DNA of 64,000 bases from Chloroflexi bacterium UBA6622 (GTDB lineage: Bacteria; Chloroflexota; UBA11872), in the NCBI GenBank assembly GCA_002433065.1, contig DJHK01000028.1:15966-79965 (forward strand). Direction: 5' to 3'. Within the stretch, counting starts at the first letter, position 1. Every line of letters starts with the position of its first letter. This document shows, in pieces, positions 34,249 through 43,081 of this stretch. The position numbers and the translations under genes are program-made. The notes beneath the pieces are model-generated. The model did not search any database, was not told the origin of the DNA, and was given only the letters and a program-made list of their open reading frames with translations.

Positions 34249-34795
34249 CCGAAGGTCATCGACCTCCGGCTCAACGTCTGCGACGAACGTGGCGGATGGA
34301 ACGGCTATTCCAAGTGAAGAAAAGGCGGTATCGCACCGGTCTCATCATCGAATGATTGCTCAAGCCACCAACGCGTTGATCGAAAACTTTGGCGAACTAC
34401 GCAATCAGGTTGTTGAGACTGAGCGGGAATACAAGCGGGCTGACAAGGATCTCGATGCGGGGTTTTTTCAGATCCGAAAGCAGCTGGAAGCTGTGGAAAA
34501 ACGTTTAACAGATTTTGTTGAAGAAATGACCCAGGTCGCGTTTGAATCAAACCTAAAAATTCGTGGTAATTCTGATCGACTCTCGGCACTTTGGGACGCG
34601 CTACAGGCTAATTCGCCAAACGTCGATGACGTTAAGCAGCGTCGAGAAGAGGCGGAGGCTCGAGAGTTGGCGCGCCAGGCCGAAATTGACAGGCGTTTAG
34701 TCGAACTTGCTACTCAGAAAGAAGAGAAGGAGGCGCCAGCGAAGGCTAAAGCCAGGCGAACTGCGACCCGAAAACCAAAAAGAAAGGGCGCGTAA
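34217..34795 (+). CDS. Hypothetical coiled-coil protein
   Basis: A 192-residue protein overlapping the CobW gene's stop by 32 bases. The N-terminal 40 residues are Ser/Arg-rich and disordered. A coiled coil of about 100 residues follows (REYKRADKDLDAGFFQIRKQLEAVEKRL and KQRREEAEARELARQAEI), and then a basic Ala/Lys/Arg tail (KAKARRTATRKPKRK). It looks nucleic-acid-associated, but no family is recognised. It is two bases ahead of a NYN-domain gene and may work with it. Confidence 0.6.
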   Translation: MALQSSRGRRSRRSSTSGSTSATNVADGTAIPSEEKAVSHRSHHRMIAQATNALIENFGELRNQVVETEREYKRADKDLDAGFFQIRKQLEAVEKRLTDFVEEMTQVAFESNLKIRGNSDRLSALWDALQANSPNVDDVKQRREEAEARELARQAEIDRRLVELATQKEEKEAPAKAKARRTATRKPKRKGA

Positions 34796-34797
34796 TT

Positions 34798-35562
34798 GTG
34801 CGACAGATTTCACCGATTCCTGAAAATATATCGGCAGATGTGAATGGAACTGGAAACTCGGAAGATCAGGAGTTTCGAGTTCTTGTGGACGAACTCAAAC
34901 AGGCGGTTGCTGCTGAGCGGCCTGGAGAACGGGAGCTTGTTGCTTCGATTAAAGAATTGGGCCGGCTTGCCAGTGCTAATGGTGACCAGTCTGGTGTCAG
35001 TGCTGGGAACGGACCCAAGTTACGGCTTGGTGTTTTTGTGGATACCGCAAACGTCAGTGATCGAGATCCAGACGACCCCATTCGCATTGATTTTTCCAAG
35101 TTGCTGAATCACGTGACGGCTGATCGTCGCTTGATTCATGCGAGAGCGTACTGTCCGATCTACGCTGATTTTGCAGGCCGTCTCGAGCATCAGCGCTCTG
35201 TTGCTCCGGTCTGGGGGTTGGGTTATGACGTAGTTACAAAACCTATCAAGGTGTTTTCTGACGGGACTCGGAAGGCCGATCTTGACATTGTGTTGGTTAT
35301 GGATGTGATTCGTCGTGTTCCGACAATGGACGTTGTGGCTTTGGTTTCTGGCGATGGCGATTATGTTCCAATGGTCGATTTTCTTCGGGAGCACGGGTTG
35401 CGTGTTGAAACCTACTCGTTCGCGGACTCCATTTCTGAAGACCTGCGAGTAGCTGCTAATGACTGGACTGACCTGTCAGCCTCGAAGGCTCTACACGTTC
35501 GCAAAAGCCGTGCCCGACGTCCTGCATCGCGTGCCAGTAGGTCTCGTGCGACGACCCCATAG
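34798..35562 (+). CDS. NYN-domain protein (PIN-like nuclease fold)
   Basis: A 254-residue protein starting at a GTG just after the coiled-coil gene. The NYN core (about 76-220) contains VFVDTANVS (first acidic pair), DLDIVLVMDV (acidic), and VSGDGDYVPMV (DGDY: two acidic residues), which together should bind Mg2+. NYN domains resemble PIN nucleases and act in RNA degradation or tRNA/mRNA quality control. The tail is basic, with RRPASRASRSR, and so probably contacts nucleic acid. Confidence 0.8.
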   Translation: MRQISPIPENISADVNGTGNSEDQEFRVLVDELKQAVAAERPGERELVASIKELGRLASANGDQSGVSAGNGPKLRLGVFVDTANVSDRDPDDPIRIDFSKLLNHVTADRRLIHARAYCPIYADFAGRLEHQRSVAPVWGLGYDVVTKPIKVFSDGTRKADLDIVLVMDVIRRVPTMDVVALVSGDGDYVPMVDFLREHGLRVETYSFADSISEDLRVAANDWTDLSASKALHVRKSRARRPASRASRSRATTP

Positions 35563-35579
35563 GGTTTGTGGAGGTGTTC

Positions 35580-35753
35580 ATGGGTAATCGCAAGCGTCGC
35601 CGGCGCACGTCGTCTGAAATGAGGCGTCGGACTCGTCTGCCGTCTATGCGGAAGTGGTTCACTCTCACGCGTGTTTGGTCAGTGCTTGCATTACTTGCAG
35701 TGCTCGTGCTCATTTTGTCGCTCATTGCGCCAGCATTTACAGCTGGAGTCTAG
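35580..35753 (+). CDS. Small basic membrane protein
   Basis: About 57 residues from the ATG at 35580. An Arg/Lys-rich N terminus (RKRRRRTSSEMRRRTRL) is followed by one transmembrane helix (about 32-53). The topology suggests a cytoplasmic basic head, possibly binding RNA or DNA. It lies between a NYN gene and the metalloprotease, 17 bases after the former. No family is known to me. Confidence 0.55.
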   Translation: MGNRKRRRRTSSEMRRRTRLPSMRKWFTLTRVWSVLALLAVLVLILSLIAPAFTAGV

Positions 35754-35763
35754 GGGCAACTCG

Positions 35764-36939
35764 TTGACGGACTCGCTATCGAAGCGTTCTGAGACTAGAA
35801 AGACGGTGTCGGGTCAGTGGCGCGTCTTTTCGATTCGGGGCACTGATATTAGCCTTGATGCCAGCTGGTTGGTCATTTTCGCATTTGTGACCTACACGAC
35901 TGCCACCTCAATAATTCCAGTGCGTCTGGCTAACGAGAGTTTCCGGAGTTCCGGTGCAGTGGAAGCATCGGAACTGACTCTTTGGTTAGCAGGTTTAGTC
36001 ACCAGTCTTTTGTTCTTTACGTCGATTTTGTTGCACGAAGCAGCCCACGCCGTGGTTGCGGTTCGCACAGGTATTCCGGTGCGAAGAATTCGGCTCTTTA
36101 TTTTTGGCGGAGTAGCTGAAATTGGAAGTGAGCCGAGTCGTCCAGGACAGGAATTCGTTATAACGATTGTGGGTCCTCTTACGAGCGCAGCCCTCGGCGG
36201 TTTGTTCATTGTTCTCGCCGGGAATTTCCCGGCTGTATCTATTCCTCATGTCACTATGACGTGGTTGGGTCAAATGAATCTGGTCCTGGCAGTTTTCAAC
36301 ATGTTGCCGGGGTTTCCGTTGGATGGTGGAAGAATCCTACGATCAATGGTCTGGGCATTTTCTGGAAATTTCTTGCGAGCAACCGGGATAGCGAGTTTTA
36401 TTGGGTCGGCACTCGGAGTGGCGCTCATCGTTTACGGTCTTGCCCAATTGTTTATGCAGGCATCATCGGTGCAGTCAATCTGGACCCTTTTGATCGGGTG
36501 GCTTCTTTGGTCGTCAGCTCGAGGCGGCTACAAAGATGCGAAAAGACGTGAGCGATTCAAAGGTGTCTGGGTTCGCGACGTCTTTCATTCGGATACTGGG
36601 GCTGTTCCTGATGATGGAACTGTTCAGGAATTTATGGAACGGGGACTCCATCACGATGGGCACGAAACCCGGCCAGTTGTTGATCCGGTTGGGCGTCTTG
36701 CGGGCGTTTTGGTTATGCAGGATATTGCGGGCATTCCTGTTGAGCGTCGATCGGATACCCTGCTGCGGGAGGCTGCACGGTCCGTAGATGATGCTTCCCT
36801 GATCGATCCGAACGAGTCGCTCGAGAATGCGTTCAATAGGGCTAGGGATGAAGGCGTTCGACGATTCCTTGTGGTGGAGCGCGACCGGCTTGTTGGCGCG
36901 GTTGATGTGCTTGATGTGCTTCGGCGGGGTCGGTTTTAG
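35764..36939 (+). CDS. M50 site-2-type intramembrane metalloprotease with CBS-like tail
   Basis: About 391 residues from a TTG at 35764. It has several membrane helices with the zinc HEAAH motif (residues 91-95 of the TTG-started protein) and the third ligand region FNMLPGFPLDGGRIL. The C-terminal third is a soluble CBS-type pair (VRDVFHSD, MERGLHHDGHETRPVVD, VQDIAG-like) that may sense nucleotides. Such proteases cut substrates within the membrane and release transcription factors. The start is not fully certain; upstream codons overlap the small membrane gene. Confidence 0.9.
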   Translation: MTDSLSKRSETRKTVSGQWRVFSIRGTDISLDASWLVIFAFVTYTTATSIIPVRLANESFRSSGAVEASELTLWLAGLVTSLLFFTSILLHEAAHAVVAVRTGIPVRRIRLFIFGGVAEIGSEPSRPGQEFVITIVGPLTSAALGGLFIVLAGNFPAVSIPHVTMTWLGQMNLVLAVFNMLPGFPLDGGRILRSMVWAFSGNFLRATGIASFIGSALGVALIVYGLAQLFMQASSVQSIWTLLIGWLLWSSARGGYKDAKRRERFKGVWVRDVFHSDTGAVPDDGTVQEFMERGLHHDGHETRPVVDPVGRLAGVLVMQDIAGIPVERRSDTLLREAARSVDDASLIDPNESLENAFNRARDEGVRRFLVVERDRLVGAVDVLDVLRRGRF

Positions 36940-37015
36940 CTTGTTCATGTCGGGTGGTGATCGCTGTGTCAATTATCATCGGTATACGTTCGACGGTTAG
37001 TGAAGGGCAATCCTA

Positions 37016-37888
37016 TTGGTTGAAATTTTGAAACAGGCGGTTTTTGTTGATCTTTCCTCTCTGGATGCAATGTCGAGTGAGCATGGTGTGCAGGTGCATC
37101 ATGGGTCTCTTCTGGAGAGACTTTCCCAAAATCGCCGGCTTGTTCGCGCTGTGGCATATGGGACACTCGACGACGACCGTCCTGATGCTCAGTCCAGACT
37201 TTCCCAAATTTCGGACGGTGGTTTTAAGATCGTCAGTAAACCCTTGCGGCGCCGCGCGGATGGTGTTCTGAGGGCTAGCTTAAACGTAAATATTGCGGTC
37301 GATGCGCTTGAGCTTGCGCCACATATTGAACTACTGACCTTGGTCACTGCTGACACTGACTTCATTCCACTAGTTGAGGCTATGCAACGTTCTGCCGTAA
37401 GAGTAGAACTGGTTACAACTCAAAAACTTGCGAGTTCCGGATTGTTGCAATCTGCAGATGCAGTGATTGATTCTTCAGGTCTATTTGATGAGGTTAGACG
37501 TGCGATGAATCGTCCTCGAAATAGAATTCGAGAACGGGATGACGCTAGACCTCGGGTACAGCGATCCCGTCAGCGGCCTTCAGGTCGTCGGTATGGGCGA
37601 GAGCCGACGAGTGCGGGAGTTGATCAAACAGATGATGTTAATGAGGGTTCGATGCCTACAGGTTCTGCCGAAAAAACAGTCGAGCCAGTCACATCAGGCA
37701 CTGAGCATGATCTACAACCAAAGCAAGAAGGTGCTGGAGGCCAACATCCGTTGAAAGACCCTGCTGTGGGTTCGCGGTCTGAAGTGTTGCGTGATAAAGA
37801 AGCAAAGGATTTGCCCAGGCCTGTGATTGCGTTGCCCGAAGAAAACCTGTCAGGGCGTGCTGTGTCTGCGCGTCGCGATACCGAGTAA
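37016..37888 (+). CDS. Second NYN-domain protein
   Basis: This 290-residue protein starts at a TTG and ends one base before the next gene. The NYN core (about 8-160) has VFVDLSSLDAM at the start, DALELAPHIELLTLVTADTDFIPLVEAM in the middle and SADAVIDSSGLF at the end. The acidic positions are less complete than in the gene at 34798 (the usual Asp-Asn is Asp-Leu here). A long, basic and then acidic disordered tail (about 165-290) follows. Two NYN genes on either side of a protease is unusual and suggests a linked pathway. Confidence 0.72.
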   Translation: MVEILKQAVFVDLSSLDAMSSEHGVQVHHGSLLERLSQNRRLVRAVAYGTLDDDRPDAQSRLSQISDGGFKIVSKPLRRRADGVLRASLNVNIAVDALELAPHIELLTLVTADTDFIPLVEAMQRSAVRVELVTTQKLASSGLLQSADAVIDSSGLFDEVRRAMNRPRNRIRERDDARPRVQRSRQRPSGRRYGREPTSAGVDQTDDVNEGSMPTGSAEKTVEPVTSGTEHDLQPKQEGAGGQHPLKDPAVGSRSEVLRDKEAKDLPRPVIALPEENLSGRAVSARRDTE

Positions 37889-38761
37889 GTGCGTGTCGCC
37901 GTCACCACCACTATGTGGGGTGACACACCATTTCTGGAGGCTGCGGACGAGGCTCGCGAAGCTGGGTACGCTGGGATTGAAGGTGTTGGTGATCTTGCAG
38001 GAAATGTTCCGCTCGCTAGACGGGTGCTCAGTGACGCCGGTCTTGATGTTTCGGCAGGTCGTTTCTTGGCCAACTGGTTTTCGGACGTCTACAGCGGTAT
38101 TGAATTGGACCAGCTCCGTCGAGCGGCGGAGTTTTTCGCAGATGTTGATGCCGACTGTGTCATAACTTCTTCCCGTCCTGTTCCAGAACGCATGATGACG
38201 GCTGGACACGGTGTTGGTGACCGGAATGATGGTCTGCTTGACTATCAGTGGGCACATCTCACCGATACGCTTGCTCAAGCGACACACATATGTCTAAGAG
38301 ACTTCGGTCTTCAGCTCATGTTTAGAAACCAACTCGGTTCCTATGTTGAGACCGAAGACGAACTTGATCATCTTATGAGTCTGACTGATCCGGGTTCATT
38401 GCTGATAGCTCCGGATACCGGCTATCTCTTTTACGCTGGTATTGACCCAGTTGACTTCATTCGTAAGAACTTTGAACGGATTGGGTACGTCACGCTGAAG
38501 GATCTGGATGCTGACTTGTATGAACAACATATGCATCGACAGGGATCGCTACAGGAATTCTGGGATGAGGGTGGTTTTCTCGAACTTGGGACTGGCGATG
38601 TTGACATTGAATCGATCGTCACACTACTCAGTGGTCAAGAGTTCAACGGGTGGGTAGCTGTTGGTCACGATCGACCTGGGCGTGACCCGGTGGCTAGTGC
38701 GCAAATCGCTCGGGAGTATTTGGTTGGGCTGGGTCTAGAGCTGGAATCAGAATTGGCATGA
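37889..38761 (+). CDS. Sugar phosphate isomerase/epimerase (IolE-like TIM barrel)
   Basis: A 290-residue TIM-barrel protein starting at a GTG immediately after the NYN gene. It resembles xylose-isomerase-like/IolE (inosose dehydratase) proteins: GYAGIEGVGDLAGN at beta-2, DPGSLLIAPDTGYLFYAGID (substrate/metal Asp) and YVTLKDLDADL late in the barrel. Its substrate is not known. It overlaps the next gene's start by four bases, so it belongs with the glycosidase genes that follow. Confidence 0.8.
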   Translation: MRVAVTTTMWGDTPFLEAADEAREAGYAGIEGVGDLAGNVPLARRVLSDAGLDVSAGRFLANWFSDVYSGIELDQLRRAAEFFADVDADCVITSSRPVPERMMTAGHGVGDRNDGLLDYQWAHLTDTLAQATHICLRDFGLQLMFRNQLGSYVETEDELDHLMSLTDPGSLLIAPDTGYLFYAGIDPVDFIRKNFERIGYVTLKDLDADLYEQHMHRQGSLQEFWDEGGFLELGTGDVDIESIVTLLSGQEFNGWVAVGHDRPGRDPVASAQIAREYLVGLGLELESELA

Positions 38762-39906
38762 TGCGAGAGATCAACAGACGGACAGTCCTTTTGGCAGCAG
38801 CTGCGTCACCAGTTGTTGCCGCTTGTGGAGATCCCGAAATCCGTCGTCGACAATCCAGTCCCATTGCATTGGCAAACGTTTGGCCATGGGGGGTAAACAC
38901 TTTTCTGGATCTGGAGGTGGAGAGTTGGAAGCGTCGCCAAACACTCAAAATGATTAGTGATGCTGGAATCCGATGGATGAAACAACATATTCCATGGGCT
39001 GATCTGGAGATTCCAAGTCGTGGTGAATATTTTGATGCATCAGCGCGTCGATCAACTTGGGAGAAATATGATGAGATTGTCGACTTGGCCGATGAAGCAG
39101 GGGTTGAAATTATTGCCCGAATTGATCGGGCGCCAGCCTGGGCACGGCCCAATCATCCACATCCAACTTCCCCACCCACCGACGAAATGCATCTCGAAGA
39201 ATTCCTCGCCATGTTTGCCAGTCGGTATGGGGGAAGAGTTCGTTGTTATCAGATCTGGAATGAACCGAACTTGGCCAAGGAGTGGGGTGGTCTGCCCCCA
39301 GATCCTGAAGCCTATGCGCGGCTTTTGGCACGAGCTTTTGGTGCGCTTAAAGACGTTGACAACAAAAATATAGTGATCGCTGCGCCGCTGGCGGCCACAC
39401 TCGAAAACAGTCCGCGTGCGATGGATGAATTAACTTTTGTCGAGCGATTCTACGATGCTGGTGGAGGCGACTATTTGGATGTGCAGGCAGCCAATGCTTT
39501 CGGGCTTGAATATCCGCCTGAGGCTGCGCCGAATAAAGATGTTCTGAACTTTCGCCGTGTAGAGTTTTTGCGGGAATTGATGGTTGAGTTCGGACTTGGC
39601 AATAAGCCTATTTGGTTCAACGAATATGGTTGGAATGCCTCGCCTTCAGATATGAGTCCCGAAAAGTTGATCTGGCGGAGGGTTTCAGAGGAGCAGCAGG
39701 CCGAGTGGTCAGTGGAAGGCATACGCTACGGATTGAACAATTGGCCATGGGCTGGGGTGTTTAACATCTGGTTTTTCCGAAAACCTGAAGGTTCTTTGAG
39801 TCCAGACATGAGCGAGTATTACTTTCGGATGGTTGATACAGACTTTACGCCGCGTCTCATATACAGGGCTGTGAAACGTGCCGCGACCGGCGTTTCGTTC
39901 CCATAG
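38758..39906 (+). CDS. Secreted glycoside-hydrolase-like lipoprotein
   Basis: A 382-residue protein. The twin-arginine-like signal NRRTVLL is followed by a lipobox VVAAC (Cys23), so it is exported and lipidated. The mature part is a TIM barrel of clan-A glycoside hydrolase type (GH39/GH5-like): Glu169 in QIWNEPNL would be the acid/base and Glu289 in WFNEYGW the nucleophile. The substrate is unknown. The following gene carries a second copy of the same domain fused to a polymerase, and the two overlap by 29 bases. Confidence 0.82.
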   Translation: MMREINRRTVLLAAAASPVVAACGDPEIRRRQSSPIALANVWPWGVNTFLDLEVESWKRRQTLKMISDAGIRWMKQHIPWADLEIPSRGEYFDASARRSTWEKYDEIVDLADEAGVEIIARIDRAPAWARPNHPHPTSPPTDEMHLEEFLAMFASRYGGRVRCYQIWNEPNLAKEWGGLPPDPEAYARLLARAFGALKDVDNKNIVIAAPLAATLENSPRAMDELTFVERFYDAGGGDYLDVQAANAFGLEYPPEAAPNKDVLNFRRVEFLRELMVEFGLGNKPIWFNEYGWNASPSDMSPEKLIWRRVSEEQQAEWSVEGIRYGLNNWPWAGVFNIWFFRKPEGSLSPDMSEYYFRMVDTDFTPRLIYRAVKRAATGVSFP

Positions 39907-42900
39907 GTCTGGGCGCAACGCTCCGGTGTTACAGATCAGGGCTAGCTTTTATCGTCCGATAATCGCGCTAACGTCAGTGATCCTTACGGTCGTAATTTCG
40001 CTTGGATTGCTATTTGCGACAGCATTGGCTGATCGCGGTGTTTCGTATGGAGTCAATGCGTTATCTGAGATTCATGACGCTGACGTAGCTGGCATTGGCG
40101 CAAATACGTTTTTACATCGTGAACCTGATCCTGCAAAGGTTCGGCGGGAATTGGAGGTATTGAGAGGATCTGGAGTTGGGATCATCAGGCAGGAATTCAA
40201 TTGGGCGGAGATAGAGCCTATTGGTCCTGGGCTACATGTTGATTCCGCGGGGCGTAATTCATGGGAGAAGTACGACCATATAGTGGCTGTCGCCGAAGAT
40301 CTCGGAATTGAGATTCTTGCACGATTAGACCGTCCTCCTGCGTGGTCTACACCTGGTTTTGATCCGCAGGACAACCCTTCGATTCAGACACCGCCGGCTA
40401 ACTATGATGATTTTGCGGCATTTGCCCAACGTGTAGCAGCACGCTATCGGGGAAAAATTAGGTATTTCCAAATATGGAATGAGCCTAATTTGCTTGGTGA
40501 ATGGGGAGGTCGGTCTCCAAATCCATCGGAATATCTTGAAATGTTGCGCGTGGTTGGTCGGGGAATTCGTGCTGTAGATTCTGGGAACCGGATTGTACTG
40601 GCTGGTTTGGCGCCAACCATCGAAACGGGGCCGGACAATCTAAGCGATCTTATCTTTCTTCGCAGACTCTACCAACTTGGGGCGCGGGGTGATTTTGATG
40701 TTGCGGCCAGCATGGCTTACGGACTCTTTACTGGTCCTCGGGACATCAGGATTTCTCCAGAGCGAACAAATTTCCCTCGAAGCGTGCTCTGGCGGGAAAT
40801 CATGCTTGAATTCGGTGATTTCCGTACACCAATTTGGGCCACCGAATATGGCTGGATGTCTCTGCCTAATGACTGGGCGGGTGAGCCTGGGATTTGGGGG
40901 AATCATCCGATTGAAAGGCAGGCGGCATGGACGGTTGATGGTATTCAACGGGCCCGGGAGCAGTGGCCTTGGATGCCAACCATCATCGTTTGGGCGTCAA
41001 GGTGGCCTGAAGATGTCAATCCTCGGGATCCAACCCCATTCTTTCGTTTGATGGATAAGGACTTTGCGCCGCGTCCCAATCTTTCAGCGCTTCGCCGGAG
41101 CTTTGCAACGGCTCCAGTTGCTGGCGTCGGATTGCATCAAGAATCGCATCCAGCCATTAGCTATATCGGACCATGGCCTCGAATACCTAGCGATTTAGCA
41201 TCCCTCACATTTCACCGTCAGACTGGAACTTCAGGGGCAGCCCTCGAATTTCGTTTTGAAGGAAGCGATGTTGCTCTTTTGACTAGGCGGGGGCCCGACA
41301 TGGGACGGGTGCTTGTTCGGATCGATGGACAGGATTCTTTAGCTGATGCTGTTCCACGTACTGCTGCTGGAGAATCGATCATTGATCTTTACTCAGCTCA
41401 GATGGAGCCATTATCTCGCATACAGATTGCAACACGTCTGCCTCCCGGGAGACATGAACTTGAAATAACGGTCCAAACCAAGGCCAATCCGAATTCGTCT
41501 GGAGGGCTAGTAATCGTTGACGGCCTCTTTGTTGGTAACGAGCGACCAATGTGGCCGTGGTTGTTGCTGGCTGGAGCATGGTCGGCAACAAGCGCAATCT
41601 GTCTTTGGGCTCTGGCACCCATAACATCGATCCGGCGGTTTGTAACGGGAATACCGACAACATGGATGGACAAAAAGCTTGGCCCATTTCGAATATCTGA
41701 ACTGTGTATAGCAGGTGCCTCGATTCTCTACGCAATGCTGCCGTCGGGTGGAACAACCTCGGCTTGGACCGCAATCCGTCTTGGTCTAGTCGTTGGCATC
41801 GGGTTGATGGCAATTGCCAGAGTTCGTGAGGCTAGCTTCGTCGCCGTGGCTTCAATTCCCTTTGTCGGCGTGATTGGTCGTACGGGCATTGTTGATAGAC
41901 CAGTGAGCGAGATTCTGGTCATAGCAGTTGTTGGTGCGTGGATTGTTCGGTCTATCGTCACGGGACAGTTCGGATCTGTCCGTGGTCGGTGGTTCGTGCT
42001 AGGCGGGTATTTTGTCTTGGCGGCTCTAGCTGCTGCTGTCCTTGCGGATTTCCCCAAGTTCGCGTTCCGGGATCTTAGGACAGTCATCCTTGAGCCACTC
42101 GCCTTGTTTTTTGTGCTGATAACGGTTTTGCGGGATCGACGAGACATTCGGCGACTGCTCACCGCTTTTGTCGGAGGTGCAGGCTTGGTTGCGTTGGTTG
42201 CCCTGGTGCTCATTCCTGCTGGAGGCGTTGTAACGGAGCTTACTCCTCCACGTCTTCGGGGCACGTTTGGATCACCAAATAATCTTGCGCTCGTTCTCGA
42301 GCGTTCTATTCCCATAGGAATTGCTTTGATTGTGAGCGCACGTACTTGGCGTACCCCGTGGACGAGCGTGCTGCTGTTGCTGGTTGGGGTGCTGCTCGCG
42401 ACATGGAGTAGAGGTGCGTGGGCAGGGACATTAGTTGGTGTTGCAATTGCAGCGGTTCCTTTGTTGAAAAGATTTGGGTCCGGATACACGCTTACCGGTA
42501 TCGTCGGCTTTGGGGCGATGGCAACTGGGGCTCTCGTAGCCGCAGGCGGAGATCGGCTTGCTACGTTCTTTCGGTTTGGCGACGGCACAGTGGTTTCCAG
42601 GTTGTCTGTTTGGGATGCTGCATGGCGAATGGTTGGTGATAACTGGGTTTTCGGTTTAGGTCCTGACAATTTCCTGACGCATTATCGGGCGTATATGCGG
42701 CCTGAAAGCTGGCGAGAGCCCAACATCTCGCATCCCCACAATTTTGTGTTCGATGCGTGGTTGTCCACTGGGATGTTTGGGCTTATCGCATTGCTGTTGG
42801 TGCTTATTCTGTTCTGGAATATCTGGAAACACGCACGTTATCGAGCGAACGGCGAACTTGATCCGTATACATTTGGTGTAGGCGGGGCCATGTTGGCCTC

Positions 42901-43057
42901 ACTTGTACATGGCCTTGTGGATCATAGTTATTTCTTGCCGGAGCTTGCTGCTATGTTCTGGGTGTTGGTCGCTGCTGTCGTACTCCTGCATCGGAACAAT
43001 GACCCTAAATGTTCGCCTCAATCAGCTGGCGGTACCGGATCGGCTGCGATCGTTTAA
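39878..43057 (+). CDS. Fusion of glycoside-hydrolase-like domain with O-antigen ligase/polymerase-like membrane domain
   Basis: This 1059-residue protein (GTG at 39878; a GTG at 39926 is an alternative) begins with a membrane helix (about 30-50). A TIM-barrel domain (about 58-410) with Glu202 in IWNEPNL and Glu323 in WATEYGW follows. A beta-rich domain (about 415-560) with a carbohydrate-binding look comes next, then about 10-12 membrane helices. The last part has Wzy/WaaL features: WSRGAWAG, FGLGPDNFLTHY and SHPHNFVFDAWLSTGMFGL. The Glu pair is as in the paralogue upstream, so the barrel may be active. It may trim and then polymerise or ligate a surface glycan; this is inference from the fusion. 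Confidence 0.83.
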   Translation: MPRPAFRSHRSGRNAPVLQIRASFYRPIIALTSVILTVVISLGLLFATALADRGVSYGVNALSEIHDADVAGIGANTFLHREPDPAKVRRELEVLRGSGVGIIRQEFNWAEIEPIGPGLHVDSAGRNSWEKYDHIVAVAEDLGIEILARLDRPPAWSTPGFDPQDNPSIQTPPANYDDFAAFAQRVAARYRGKIRYFQIWNEPNLLGEWGGRSPNPSEYLEMLRVVGRGIRAVDSGNRIVLAGLAPTIETGPDNLSDLIFLRRLYQLGARGDFDVAASMAYGLFTGPRDIRISPERTNFPRSVLWREIMLEFGDFRTPIWATEYGWMSLPNDWAGEPGIWGNHPIERQAAWTVDGIQRAREQWPWMPTIIVWASRWPEDVNPRDPTPFFRLMDKDFAPRPNLSALRRSFATAPVAGVGLHQESHPAISYIGPWPRIPSDLASLTFHRQTGTSGAALEFRFEGSDVALLTRRGPDMGRVLVRIDGQDSLADAVPRTAAGESIIDLYSAQMEPLSRIQIATRLPPGRHELEITVQTKANPNSSGGLVIVDGLFVGNERPMWPWLLLAGAWSATSAICLWALAPITSIRRFVTGIPTTWMDKKLGPFRISELCIAGASILYAMLPSGGTTSAWTAIRLGLVVGIGLMAIARVREASFVAVASIPFVGVIGRTGIVDRPVSEILVIAVVGAWIVRSIVTGQFGSVRGRWFVLGGYFVLAALAAAVLADFPKFAFRDLRTVILEPLALFFVLITVLRDRRDIRRLLTAFVGGAGLVALVALVLIPAGGVVTELTPPRLRGTFGSPNNLALVLERSIPIGIALIVSARTWRTPWTSVLLLLVGVLLATWSRGAWAGTLVGVAIAAVPLLKRFGSGYTLTGIVGFGAMATGALVAAGGDRLATFFRFGDGTVVSRLSVWDAAWRMVGDNWVFGLGPDNFLTHYRAYMRPESWREPNISHPHNFVFDAWLSTGMFGLIALLLVLILFWNIWKHARYRANGELDPYTFGVGGAMLASLVHGLVDHSYFLPELAAMFWVLVAAVVLLHRNNDPKCSPQSAGGTGSAAIV

Positions 43058-43081
43058 GGATTGGTTATGGAGTTTGCCTGG

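Noticed and set aside
41728..42669. 313-codon minus-strand open frame inside the glycosidase-ligase gene
   Set aside because: It is antisense to the conserved membrane domain and is rich in Thr/Pro/Arg as expected for a shadow frame.
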